From contig CANJOX010000042.1 of NCBI GenBank assembly GCA_947475795.1, positions 1 to 13,663 on the forward strand: a stretch of DNA of 13,663 nucleotides. The letters are read 5' to 3'. This stretch comes from Gemmatimonadota bacterium. GTDB lineage: Bacteria; Gemmatimonadota; Gemmatimonadetes; Gemmatimonadales; Gemmatimonadaceae. Each line of letters starts with the position of its first letter. Position 1 is the stretch's first letter. The notes beneath the pieces were generated by a model that searched no databases, was not told the DNA's origin, and saw nothing but the letters and a program-made list of their open reading frames with translations. Both the position numbers and the translations under genes were made by a program. This document shows, one piece after another, positions 7,658-13,663 of the stretch.

Positions 7658-9235
7658 TCACATCGCAACCATGGACGCGACGGTGGGGGCGGTTGGCGGT
7701 TCGGTCTGGACGGCATGCGCGACGAGCTGGGCGAACGGCCCGATGTCGCCGCGGGCACTGGCGGCGTCCAACGCGGACATGTAACGGTCTCGCCATTCGA
7801 CCCGTAGGATGGTCCAGGGGTAGCCGCCTGAGGCCAGCATGGCGTTCATGAGGAACCGCCCGATGCGCCCGTTGCCGTCCATGTAGGGGTGGATGAACAC
7901 GAAGCAGAAGTGGCCGAGGACGGCGCGGACGGCGGCCGACGGCTCGTCGGCGATGAGGTCGAACAGGGCGGGCATCAGATCGCGAACGGCCTCGCGCGCT
8001 GGCGGGACGTGCGCGGCGTTCTTGATGTAGACGGGCGCATTCCGGTAGCCGGCGAGATCGGCCGTTGAGAGGAGGCCTGCCGCGACACTGGGACTGAAGA
8101 GCTCGCGGTACCAACCGCCGTGATCGGCGCGGGCAACCTCGCCGGGGTTCTCGCCACCGAGGAGCTCGCGGAGCGACATCTGGACAGCCTCGAACGCGCG
8201 CCAGTAGCCGTGGGCGGCCATGGCGTTGCGGGCGTCCTTATCCAGGGCGTGCTGCTGAGGGTTCCAGTGGCCGGAGGCGACGCGCTCGATCAGGACATCG
8301 GACACGCGATACCCTTCGATGGAGAGCGAGTGGTACGCGTCTGCGCGGTAGTGCTCCCGTACCTTGGCCAGATAGGCGAGGACATCGCTGGGGAGGCCCG
8401 GCGCCTCGGGCATGTGCCGCAGCACCTCGTCCCGCATCGTGCGCCACATCAGCCGGAGTCGATGCACGTGCGGGGCGGCCATGCGCGTGACCGTGAGTAC
8501 TGGGGGAACGACCAGGAAGGGATTGGATTCGGTGACCGTGTACCCGGCCGCGGTCATCGTGCCGAGGATGTCGTCTGCGAGCTCGGCGCGGCCGACGGCG
8601 CGCAGGGCGCCGGCGAGCCGACCGGCGATCACGCTGTGTCCTCCGCCGAGGAGTTCACGATTGAGGTCCGATGCGTCGGAGAGCGCCGCGAGCGCGACGT
8701 GGGCATCGGTCGCCGCGGTGTGAAAGAGGTGCTCCGGCACCCGCAGGAGCGCGACCGGGAGCGTCAGTACCCGCAGGCCGCCCCGAACCTCCACGTGCCC
8801 CACCGGTGGACGCTCTGGCGTCCGCAGGATCAGGAGAGAGCAGTCCCCGGGCAGCTCGAGGCGGTTGTTCCCGGCGAGCGGAGTGTGGACGATGACCTGT
8901 TGAGGGAGCGCGGTGGCTCCAGCGTGTACCAACAGCGAGAAGGCTGGCGATACATGCCACGCGTTGGCGAAGCGGGCGTTGCAGTAGCCCGCGACGAAGT
9001 CCCGCATGGCCGCGAACCACGGGGTGGTATCGCTTGGTTCGTCCCCGGGCCGTGCGACGAGGTACCATCCCTTGACGACCATCCGCAGGAACCCCGCCGC
9101 CACCAAGGCTTCGCGGTCGGCGCGGGTGAAGTCGTCAGACTGAAAGACGGTCTGGCCGCGGTCCTGTCGCTGCTTGAGCTTCCGCAGTGCGGAGGCAAGG
9201 CGGCGCTGTGCCGGCGGAACGCTCGGGGTAGCCAT
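7658..9235 (-). CDS. Fic-family adenylyltransferase with AbiEi-like winged-helix N-terminal domain
   Basis: A 525-residue protein. The Fic core is in the C-terminal third, with HPYMDGNGRIGR at 449-460: catalytic His449, Asp453, Asn455, and Arg457/Arg460 for nucleotide binding. Such proteins usually transfer AMP from ATP to a target hydroxyl. SLSIEG at 303-308 fits the (S/T)xxxE(G/N) inhibitory motif; Glu307 lies before the core, as in class II, self-inhibited Fic proteins. Residues about 8-62 look like a winged helix (FTRADREALVAAGFLRMVVKGWYLV), and 63-240 resemble the sensor half of AbiEi-type antitoxins, so the protein may bind DNA. That domain call is by pattern only. ATG 9235 is the first ATG after an in-frame upstream TAG; no clear Shine-Dalgarno. 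Four phased repeats fill its upstream region, suggesting autoregulation. No separate toxin or antitoxin gene is adjacent. Confidence 0.88.
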   Translation of the reverse strand: MATPSVPPAQRRLASALRKLKQRQDRGQTVFQSDDFTRADREALVAAGFLRMVVKGWYLVARPGDEPSDTTPWFAAMRDFVAGYCNARFANAWHVSPAFSLLVHAGATALPQQVIVHTPLAGNNRLELPGDCSLLILRTPERPPVGHVEVRGGLRVLTLPVALLRVPEHLFHTAATDAHVALAALSDASDLNRELLGGGHSVIAGRLAGALRAVGRAELADDILGTMTAAGYTVTESNPFLVVPPVLTVTRMAAPHVHRLRLMWRTMRDEVLRHMPEAPGLPSDVLAYLAKVREHYRADAYHSLSIEGYRVSDVLIERVASGHWNPQQHALDKDARNAMAAHGYWRAFEAVQMSLRELLGGENPGEVARADHGGWYRELFSPSVAAGLLSTADLAGYRNAPVYIKNAAHVPPAREAVRDLMPALFDLIADEPSAAVRAVLGHFCFVFIHPYMDGNGRIGRFLMNAMLASGGYPWTILRVEWRDRYMSALDAASARGDIGPFAQLVAHAVQTEPPTAPTVASMVAM

Positions 9236-9254
9236 GGGGGACCGGGGTGCGAGG

Positions 9255-9334
9255 TCGTGTACGCTGCCGTTCTAAATCTAGTGTATTCTGCTCGACGCCT
9301 GCTAGTGTATTACGCCGGACGATGTTTCGTGTAT
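9255..9334 (-). repeat. Four-copy motif at 24-bp period upstream of fic (candidate operator)
   Basis: On the + strand the 8-mers are TCGTGTAC (9255-9262), TAGTGTAT (9279-9286), TAGTGTAT (9303-9310) and TCGTGTAT (9327-9334); each start is exactly 24 bases from the next. Spacers are 16 bases and partly alike (CTGC after copies 1 and 2; GCnnGACG after copies 2 and 3). On the strand of fic the middle copies contain TACACT, which resembles a -10 box. The array spans almost the whole gap between fic and the helicase relic, so it probably controls fic. The protein that binds it is unknown; the fusion's own winged helix is the obvious candidate. Confidence 0.65.
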
Positions 9335-9335
9335 C

Positions 9336-9668
9336 ATGATTTCCAGTCCTGCCGGCGCCGTCCGCCGAGGTTCAAGCAGAAGCGCTTGCCCGTGCCCAGG
9401 ACCTCGCCGCGAGTCACTTCGCCCATCAGCTCGCGAGGTGGCGTTTCTAGTCGACCGCCCGGGTGCTGGCCGGCACCAGCGCGCAGCTCTACGAATGCAG
9501 CGCGTCGAGTCCCGGCAAAGCGTATCGGCTGGAGGTGGACGAAAGCGACGTGACGTGCGCTGCCCCGGCTTCGTGTACCGCGGCGCCTGCAGCCACAGCC
9601 GGGCGCTCAAGCATGCGCTCGCGAAGGGGGACGCGCTGCCGGCGGGGTTCGCGGTGGTGGCGGCTTAG
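9336..9668 (+). pseudogene. Relic of a second SNF2-SWIM helicase gene (internal deletion plus frameshifts)
   Basis: About 320 bases match the two ends of the helicase at 4890-6719 at roughly nine bases in ten by eye, with the middle missing. Bases 9348 to about 9456 match codons about 7-45 of the helicase (PAPSAEVQAEALARAQ, then FAHQ). Bases about 9457-9668 match its last 71 codons (ARVLAGTSAQLYEC through the SWIM region to FAVVAA). About 1.48 kb is absent between them, including every motif beyond the N-terminal edge. The ATG at 9336 is out of frame with the matching codons, a TAG at 9448-9450 interrupts the first frame, one base is lost near 9433 and another near 9565 within the CxC of the zinc motif. 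It cannot make a helicase. It shows that two helicase copies once existed on this strand. Confidence 0.85.
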
Positions 9669-9743
9669 GTGCGCTTGGCAGATCGAGACGTGCGCCGGTG
9701 CGCCGATGCGGCGGCGACGCTCACCACGCCATCGTAGACGACG

Positions 9744-10577
9744 CTACCCACACCGCGTCGACGCGCGATTGCCACCGCCCAGCATCCACCGATCGAACCG
9801 ATTCCGCGTCGTGCCATGATGAAGCCGGCGAACCGTCACGTGCCCACTGAGTGTGCCGATGCCGGCACCGGCGACCACATCACTCGCCCAGTGCGCATCG
9901 TGATACATGCGCGACACCCCCACCAGGGTGGCGACGCCGTACAACAGGAACGGCGCCACCCGACCGATCCGTGGGTGCGACTGCGCAAAGTTCGAGCACG
10001 CGAGTTCCGCACGCACCGCTGAGGCCGCGGCAAACGCCGCCGTGGTGTGACCGGAGGGAAAGGCGGCGTAGTCGCTGATGCCGCGCCCCGGGCGGAACAC
10101 GAACGCATCGTCCCCGGCCACCTCGCGAGGCCGTGCGCGCCCGATGATGAACTTCAGCGCGTTGGTGGTGGCCCCGCCGAACACGATCGCCTGCGCCGAA
10201 TGCAGACCGGCGTCGGCGAGTCCATCGTGATGCGCCACGCGAGCAACCACGAACGTGCCAGCACTGAGCGTGAGCGCGCCGGGATCACCGAGCCACCGGA
10301 TCGCACTAGCGCCTGAAGCCACGCGTGCATTGCGATGCACCGCGGGTTGCTGGAGCAGGTGCGCGGCGGTGCGATCGAACGGCAACGCGAGCAGCGCGGC
10401 AGCCGCGAATCCGGCGGCGCGCACGCGATCGGGATGGGTAAACCAGACCGGGGCGGAGTCGCTCGCCGACATCGCAAGCGATGGCGGCGGCACGAGTGGC
10501 TGGCGTTCCTGCGCCGATCCTGACGTCGCGCCGAGTAGCAGCAGCGTACTCACGATCGAAAGGCGACGGCGATGCAT
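9744..10577 (-). CDS. PAP2-family (type 2 phosphatidic acid) phosphatase, exported
   Basis: A 277-residue protein with all three PAP2 motifs: KFIIGRARP (142-150, KxxxxxxRP), PSGH (174-177) and SRMYHDAHWASD (222-233, SRx5Hx3D). His177 and His229 are the expected catalytic residues. Family members remove phosphate from lipid phosphates such as undecaprenyl pyrophosphate or phosphatidic acid; some are acid phosphatases. The N-terminus is a signal peptide (MHRRR, hydrophobic LSIVSTLLLLG, probable cut after A22 in GSAQ), placing it in the envelope. Hydrophobic stretches (55-66, 130-140, 206-222) may span the membrane. ATG 10577 is chosen over an upstream in-frame start at 10610 because it has GGGAG six bases before it and puts the signal peptide at the start. 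It lies downstream of tRNA-Pro but beyond its terminator. Substrate not determinable. Confidence 0.9.
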   Translation of the reverse strand: MHRRRLSIVSTLLLLGATSGSAQERQPLVPPPSLAMSASDSAPVWFTHPDRVRAAGFAAAALLALPFDRTAAHLLQQPAVHRNARVASGASAIRWLGDPGALTLSAGTFVVARVAHHDGLADAGLHSAQAIVFGGATTNALKFIIGRARPREVAGDDAFVFRPGRGISDYAAFPSGHTTAAFAAASAVRAELACSNFAQSHPRIGRVAPFLLYGVATLVGVSRMYHDAHWASDVVAGAGIGTLSGHVTVRRLHHGTTRNRFDRWMLGGGNRASTRCG

Positions 10578-10652
10578 GACGTTCTCCCGTGTGGCTGGTG
10601 TACGTCGCAATCTCGCCGTCGTCGCGACAGCGTGCCGGAATCACCACAAAGC

Positions 10653-10679
10653 AAAAAGCCTCGGCGCGAGGCCGAGGCT
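10653..10679 (-). terminator. Intrinsic terminator of the tRNA-Pro transcript
   Basis: On the minus strand, AGCCTCGGC and GCCGAGGCT form a 9-bp perfect stem (10657-10679) with a 5-base loop, followed by a run of T (complement of A at 10653-10657). It lies 30 bases past the 3' end of the tRNA. This is a textbook rho-independent terminator and separates the tRNA from the phosphatase gene. Confidence 0.85.
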
Positions 10680-10708
10680 AAGTGCTTGTTCTATCGACTG
10701 TTACTCAG

Positions 10709-10782
10709 TCGGGATGACAGGATTCGAACCTGCGACCCCCTGAACCCCATTCAGGTGCGCTACCGGACTGCGCCACATCCCG
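10709..10782 (-). tRNA. tRNA-Pro (anticodon GGG)
   Basis: Read on the minus strand, the 74 bases fold as a cloverleaf. The acceptor stem is CGGGATG (10782-10776) with CATCCCG (10716-10710), and the discriminator is A. The D arm contains GCGCAGTCCGGTAGCGC. The anticodon stem CCTGA/TCAGG encloses the loop ATGGGGT, giving anticodon GGG. The T arm contains GGTTCGAATCC. It reads CCC and CCU proline codons. CCA is not encoded. The purine-poor anticodon loop with U33 matches known tRNA-Pro(GGG). A single gene, followed by its own terminator; no integrase or repeated 3' end suggests use as an attachment site here. Confidence 0.97.
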
Positions 10783-10929
10783 TCGCCGCCTACCTGCGCC
10801 GCGATCAGAACGAAGAACATAACTGCCCCGCGCGCCCCAAGCCAGTGCCCGGTGGCCAGATTCCGCGCGGTCGAACGCGAAGCGCAGGGTCTGCGTACCC
10901 TTTCAGACCCTCTTCTGCCATCTGATCCA

Positions 10930-13566
10930 GTGCCCGTGATCCGTTTCGTTCGCTCTGCCCCCGCGCTGCTGTGCGCCCTCCTTGTGGCTGCCCCGGCGCT
11001 CGTCTCTGCCCAACCGTCTACTAAAGTGGCCCGCGCCGCGCGCGTGACGCGGGCGCCGCGCATTGACGGCCGCCTCGACGACGCCGCCTGGGCGCGCCTG
11101 TCCCCCATCGACGACTTCGTGCAGCGGCAGCCCCGTGAGGGACAGGCCCCCACCGAAGCCACGCAGGTGTTCATCGGCTACGACGACGAGGCGCTGTACG
11201 TCGGTGCCCGCATGCGTCGCCGCAACCCGGCCGAGCTGGCCCGCGCCGTCACGCGCCGCGACGGTTTCGGCAACACGGAACGGTTCACGATCACCTTCGA
11301 CCCGCAGATGGACCGCCGCACCGCGGTCGGCTTCGGCGTGTCCGTGGCCGGCGTCCGCTCCGATTTCCGCCACACGCAGGACGATGACATGCGCGGGCGT
11401 GAAAGTCAGTACGACCCAGTGTGGACCGCCGCCGCCCAGGAAGACTCCACGGGCTGGACGGCCGAACTGCGCATCCCCTTCTCGCAGCTGCGATTCCCGC
11501 GCGCCGACCGGCAGCGCTGGGGAATGCAGATCGACCGCTGGATGCCCGACAAGAACGAGGACATCCAGTGGGCCATGGTCCCGCCGCGCGAAACGGGATA
11601 CGTCTCGCGCTTCGGCACGCTCGAAGGACTCGACGGCATCTCCCCCACGCGCCCGGTGGAGTTCCTGCCCTACATGGCCGGTGACGCCACACGCCGTGGC
11701 GGCGCGCTGCAGAACAATCCGCTCAACCGCCCCTTCGCCGGGCGCATGGGCATGGACGCCAAAACCGCCCTCGGCTCCAGTCTCACGCTCGACGCCACGG
11801 TCAATCCGGACTTCGGGCAGGTGGAGGCCGACCCGGCCGAGGTGAACCTCACCGGATTCGAAACATTCTTCGACGAACGGCGCCCGTTCTTCACGGAAGG
11901 CAGTGAGATGGTGCGCGGCAACGGCGCGCAATACTTCTATCCGCGCCGCATCGGCGCCGCCCCGCGCGGCTCCGCCTCCGGCGACTTCGTCGATGCCCCG
12001 CGCGCCAGCACGATCCTCGGCGCCGCCAAGCTCACCGGCCGTCTCCCCAGCCGCCTCTCCATCGGTGCCGTCACCGCGGTCACCGCCGCCGAAAACGCCC
12101 GCGTGTACGAGACCGACTCGGGCACCACGACGCAGGTGCCGGTGGAACCGCGCGCTGCGTACGGCGTGCTGCGCCTGCAACAGGAAATCGGACGCCAGGC
12201 GTCTACCATCGGCGCCTCGTTCACCACGGTGCAGCGCAGCGTGGGCGGAACGCCGTCGCTGGCCTCGCTGCTGGCGCGCGAGAGTTACTACGGCGGCGCC
12301 GACTGGCGTCTGCGCTTCCAACAGGGCAAGTACGCGCTCAGCGGCTTCATCGCCGGCACCCACGTGGCCGGTGATACAGCGTCGATCCGCCGCCTGCAGG
12401 TGGCCAACTCACGGCTGTTTCAGCGCCCCGACCGCCGCACCACACGCTACGACCCACTCAAGACCAGCCTGTCCGGCTACTCGGCCCAGCTGCGCGCCGA
12501 CAAGGACGCCGGCCGTCATGTGTTGTGGGGGGCCGAGGTGAAGCTCGAGTCGCCCGGCTTCGAACTGAACGATCTGGGCCGTCTGCAGTCCACCGACGAC
12601 ATCGAGTACAACGCCGACCTGCAGATCCGCGAGACCACGCCGGGGCGCTATCTGCAGAACTGGCGCTTGGGCTTCGAGACGCGCGGCGCGTGGAATTTCG
12701 AAGGCACGCATCAGTTGAACAGCTGGACGCAGAACAGCAGCGCCACGCTGAAGAACTTCTGGAACCTCAACGTGCGGTCCACGATCGAGCTGCCCACGGT
12801 GGACGATGCCATTACCCGCGGCGGCCCGTACATGGGACTGCCGCGCGAGTTCCGGCAGGAGTTCCGCGTGAACAATCCGTTCGGTGCCAAAACCGGCTGG
12901 CGCGTGAACGGCGGCTACGGCGTGGACGAATTCGGTGCGTGGCGGCGCAACGTCTCGGGGCAGATCACGCTGCGTCCGTCGCCGCGCGTGTCCGTGTCGA
13001 TGGAACCCACGCTGCAGTCGGGCACGGAACCGCGGCAGTACGTGACGCGCATCGATGGCGGGACGCGCACGTACGGCAGCCGCTACGTCTTCGCGTTCAT
13101 CGATCGCACCACGATCTCCACCAGGCTCCGCGCCAACTACGCGTTCTCACCTAACCTGTCGCTCGAGGCCTACGCCGAACCGTTCGTGGCCAGCGGGCGC
13201 TACTCGAACTTCGGTGAACTGAGCGCCCCGCGCAGTCGCCTGCTGCGCGAGTACGGGACCGACGGCACCACCGTGACCACCGATTCCGTGGGCACGCGCA
13301 CCGTTATCGACGGCACATCGACCTTCACGATCAGCAACCGCGACTTCAACATCCTGTCGTTCCGGTCCAACATGGTGATGCGGTGGGAGTGGATACCGGG
13401 CAGCACGTTCTTCCTGGTGTGGCAGCAGAACCGCCGTACGGCCGAGGCGTTCGGCGACCCGGCCCGTGCAGGCGACCTGTTCCGCACCACGCGTGCCGGC
13501 GGCGACAACTTCCTCGCGGTCAAGGTGAGTTACTGGCTGCCCGTCCGTTTCGGTGGCGCCCGCTGA
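10930..13566 (+). CDS. DUF5916 outer-membrane protein with CBM9-like N-terminal domain
   Basis: From the GTG at 10930 the product is 878 residues. Residues 1-28 form a signal peptide (VIRFVRSAPALLCALLVAAPALVSAQ region, likely cut after SA). Residues about 38-215 match the carbohydrate-binding-family-9-like fold: IDGRLDDAAW, later FIGYDDEALYVGARM, TITFDPQMD, and GWTAELRIPFSQLRF. The rest is typical DUF5916, with the signature FFDERRPFFTEG at 313-324 and long Arg/Tyr-rich beta strands to the end, expected to form an outer-membrane barrel. The biochemical role of DUF5916 proteins is not established; surface binding or uptake of a glycan or peptide is a guess. The frame is open back to GTG 10852, but that extension precedes the signal peptide and is unlikely to be translated. 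The ribosome site is weak. It stops one base before the convergent receiver-domain gene. Confidence 0.88.
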   Translation: MPVIRFVRSAPALLCALLVAAPALVSAQPSTKVARAARVTRAPRIDGRLDDAAWARLSPIDDFVQRQPREGQAPTEATQVFIGYDDEALYVGARMRRRNPAELARAVTRRDGFGNTERFTITFDPQMDRRTAVGFGVSVAGVRSDFRHTQDDDMRGRESQYDPVWTAAAQEDSTGWTAELRIPFSQLRFPRADRQRWGMQIDRWMPDKNEDIQWAMVPPRETGYVSRFGTLEGLDGISPTRPVEFLPYMAGDATRRGGALQNNPLNRPFAGRMGMDAKTALGSSLTLDATVNPDFGQVEADPAEVNLTGFETFFDERRPFFTEGSEMVRGNGAQYFYPRRIGAAPRGSASGDFVDAPRASTILGAAKLTGRLPSRLSIGAVTAVTAAENARVYETDSGTTTQVPVEPRAAYGVLRLQQEIGRQASTIGASFTTVQRSVGGTPSLASLLARESYYGGADWRLRFQQGKYALSGFIAGTHVAGDTASIRRLQVANSRLFQRPDRRTTRYDPLKTSLSGYSAQLRADKDAGRHVLWGAEVKLESPGFELNDLGRLQSTDDIEYNADLQIRETTPGRYLQNWRLGFETRGAWNFEGTHQLNSWTQNSSATLKNFWNLNVRSTIELPTVDDAITRGGPYMGLPREFRQEFRVNNPFGAKTGWRVNGGYGVDEFGAWRRNVSGQITLRPSPRVSVSMEPTLQSGTEPRQYVTRIDGGTRTYGSRYVFAFIDRTTISTRLRANYAFSPNLSLEAYAEPFVASGRYSNFGELSAPRSRLLREYGTDGTTVTTDSVGTRTVIDGTSTFTISNRDFNILSFRSNMVMRWEWIPGSTFFLVWQQNRRTAEAFGDPARAGDLFRTTRAGGDNFLAVKVSYWLPVRFGGAR

Positions 13567-13567
13567 A

Positions 13568-13663
13568 CTAACTACGGGCGCTCGTCAGCGCCTCGTCGAC
13601 CGCCTTCCGTAGGTCCTCGAGCGCCACCGGCTTCAGCAGCACCGCATGCGCCCGCGCGGCGGC
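13568..13663 (-). CDS. C-terminus of a response-regulator receiver domain (partial)
   Basis: The minus strand enters from the right edge and reads 31 residues to TAG 13568-13570. The segment AVLLKPVALEDLRKAVDEAL carries the LxKP motif at the end of beta-strand 5, whose Lys contacts the phosphorylated Asp region, followed by the alpha-5 helix of a CheY-like receiver. The protein ends ten or so residues after that helix, so the receiver is C-terminal. It may be a stand-alone regulator or the tail of a hybrid histidine kinase; the phospho-acceptor Asp lies outside the window. Its stop is one base from the convergent DUF5916 stop. Confidence 0.75.
   Translation of the reverse strand, partial: AAARAHAVLLKPVALEDLRKAVDEALTSARS

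Noticed and set aside
9255..9334. The phased repeat as a short CRISPR array
   Set aside because: The conserved unit is only 8 bases with 16-base, partly similar spacers and there are no cas genes; it resembles operator or iteron sites instead.
8120..9553. A 477-codon + strand frame antisense to fic, containing an 8-residue xVY repeat near its end
   Set aside because: Most of it mirrors the fic coding strand. The apparent peptide repeat is only the translation of the 24-bp DNA repeat (24 bases = 8 codons) and the frame runs on out of register through the helicase relic.
9336..9668. A 110-residue ORF starting at ATG 9336, ending in a SWIM-like tail
   Set aside because: Its first two-thirds are out of frame with the helicase homology; only short pieces (VAFLVDR and the last about 37 residues) are in register. 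It lacks the first CxC cysteine pair in context, so it is treated as part of the pseudogene.
10709..10782. tRNA-Pro as an integration site for the 6.7-9.7 kb island
   Set aside because: There is no integrase and no repeated tRNA 3' end in the window, and the phosphatase gene and a normal terminator separate it from the island.
10852..10929. Upstream extension of the DUF5916 gene to GTG 10852
   Set aside because: It would place 26 charged residues before an otherwise normal signal peptide, which is unlikely for an exported protein.
13577..13592. 6-bp hairpin (GGCGCT/AGCGCC) just after the DUF5916 stop, as a terminator
   Set aside because: It is short, has no T-run and lies inside the convergent receiver-domain coding sequence, so codon composition explains it equally well.

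Overview
The window is a GC-rich, protein-dense piece of bacterial chromosome. An Oar-like TonB-dependent receptor with a carboxypeptidase-regulatory-like domain, a DUF5916 outer-membrane protein with a CBM9-like front end, a PEP-CTERM protein and a small Gly/Ala-rich lipoprotein occur together, which points to Gemmatimonadota. This placement is inferred from gene content; no marker gene is present. A tRNA-Pro(GGG) is the only RNA gene seen.

Layout. 1-1284 (+): tail of an unrecognised gene with a strong hairpin over its stop, a 98-aa hypothetical protein, and a 199-aa lipoprotein followed by another hairpin. 1285-1555: AT-richer spacer between convergent genes. 1556-4774 (-): large TonB-dependent receptor. 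4890-6719 (+): SNF2-family helicase with a C-terminal SWIM zinc motif. 6762-7518 (-): PEP-CTERM protein broken by one extra base. 7658-9235 (-): Fic protein with an AbiEi-like winged-helix N-terminus. 9255-9334: four copies of an 8-bp motif at an exact 24-bp period, filling the space upstream of fic. 9336-9668 (+): decayed, internally deleted second copy of the helicase. 9744-10577 (-): PAP2-family phosphatase. 10709-10782 (-): tRNA-Pro with an intrinsic terminator. 10930-13566 (+): DUF5916 protein. 13568-13663 (-): last 31 codons of a response-regulator receiver domain.

The outer parts look like ordinary cell-envelope genes. The middle (about 4.8-9.7 kb) looks like an accessory island. The frameshifted PEP-CTERM gene and the Fic gene sit between a complete helicase and its relic, which suggests duplication followed by deletion, or insertion between two helicase copies. 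The most unusual elements are the helicase relic, the AbiEi-like/Fic fusion and the 24-bp-phased repeat upstream of it. The repeat is a plausible operator for the fusion protein's own DNA-binding domain. No integrase, transposase, CRISPR array or exosortase gene was seen.
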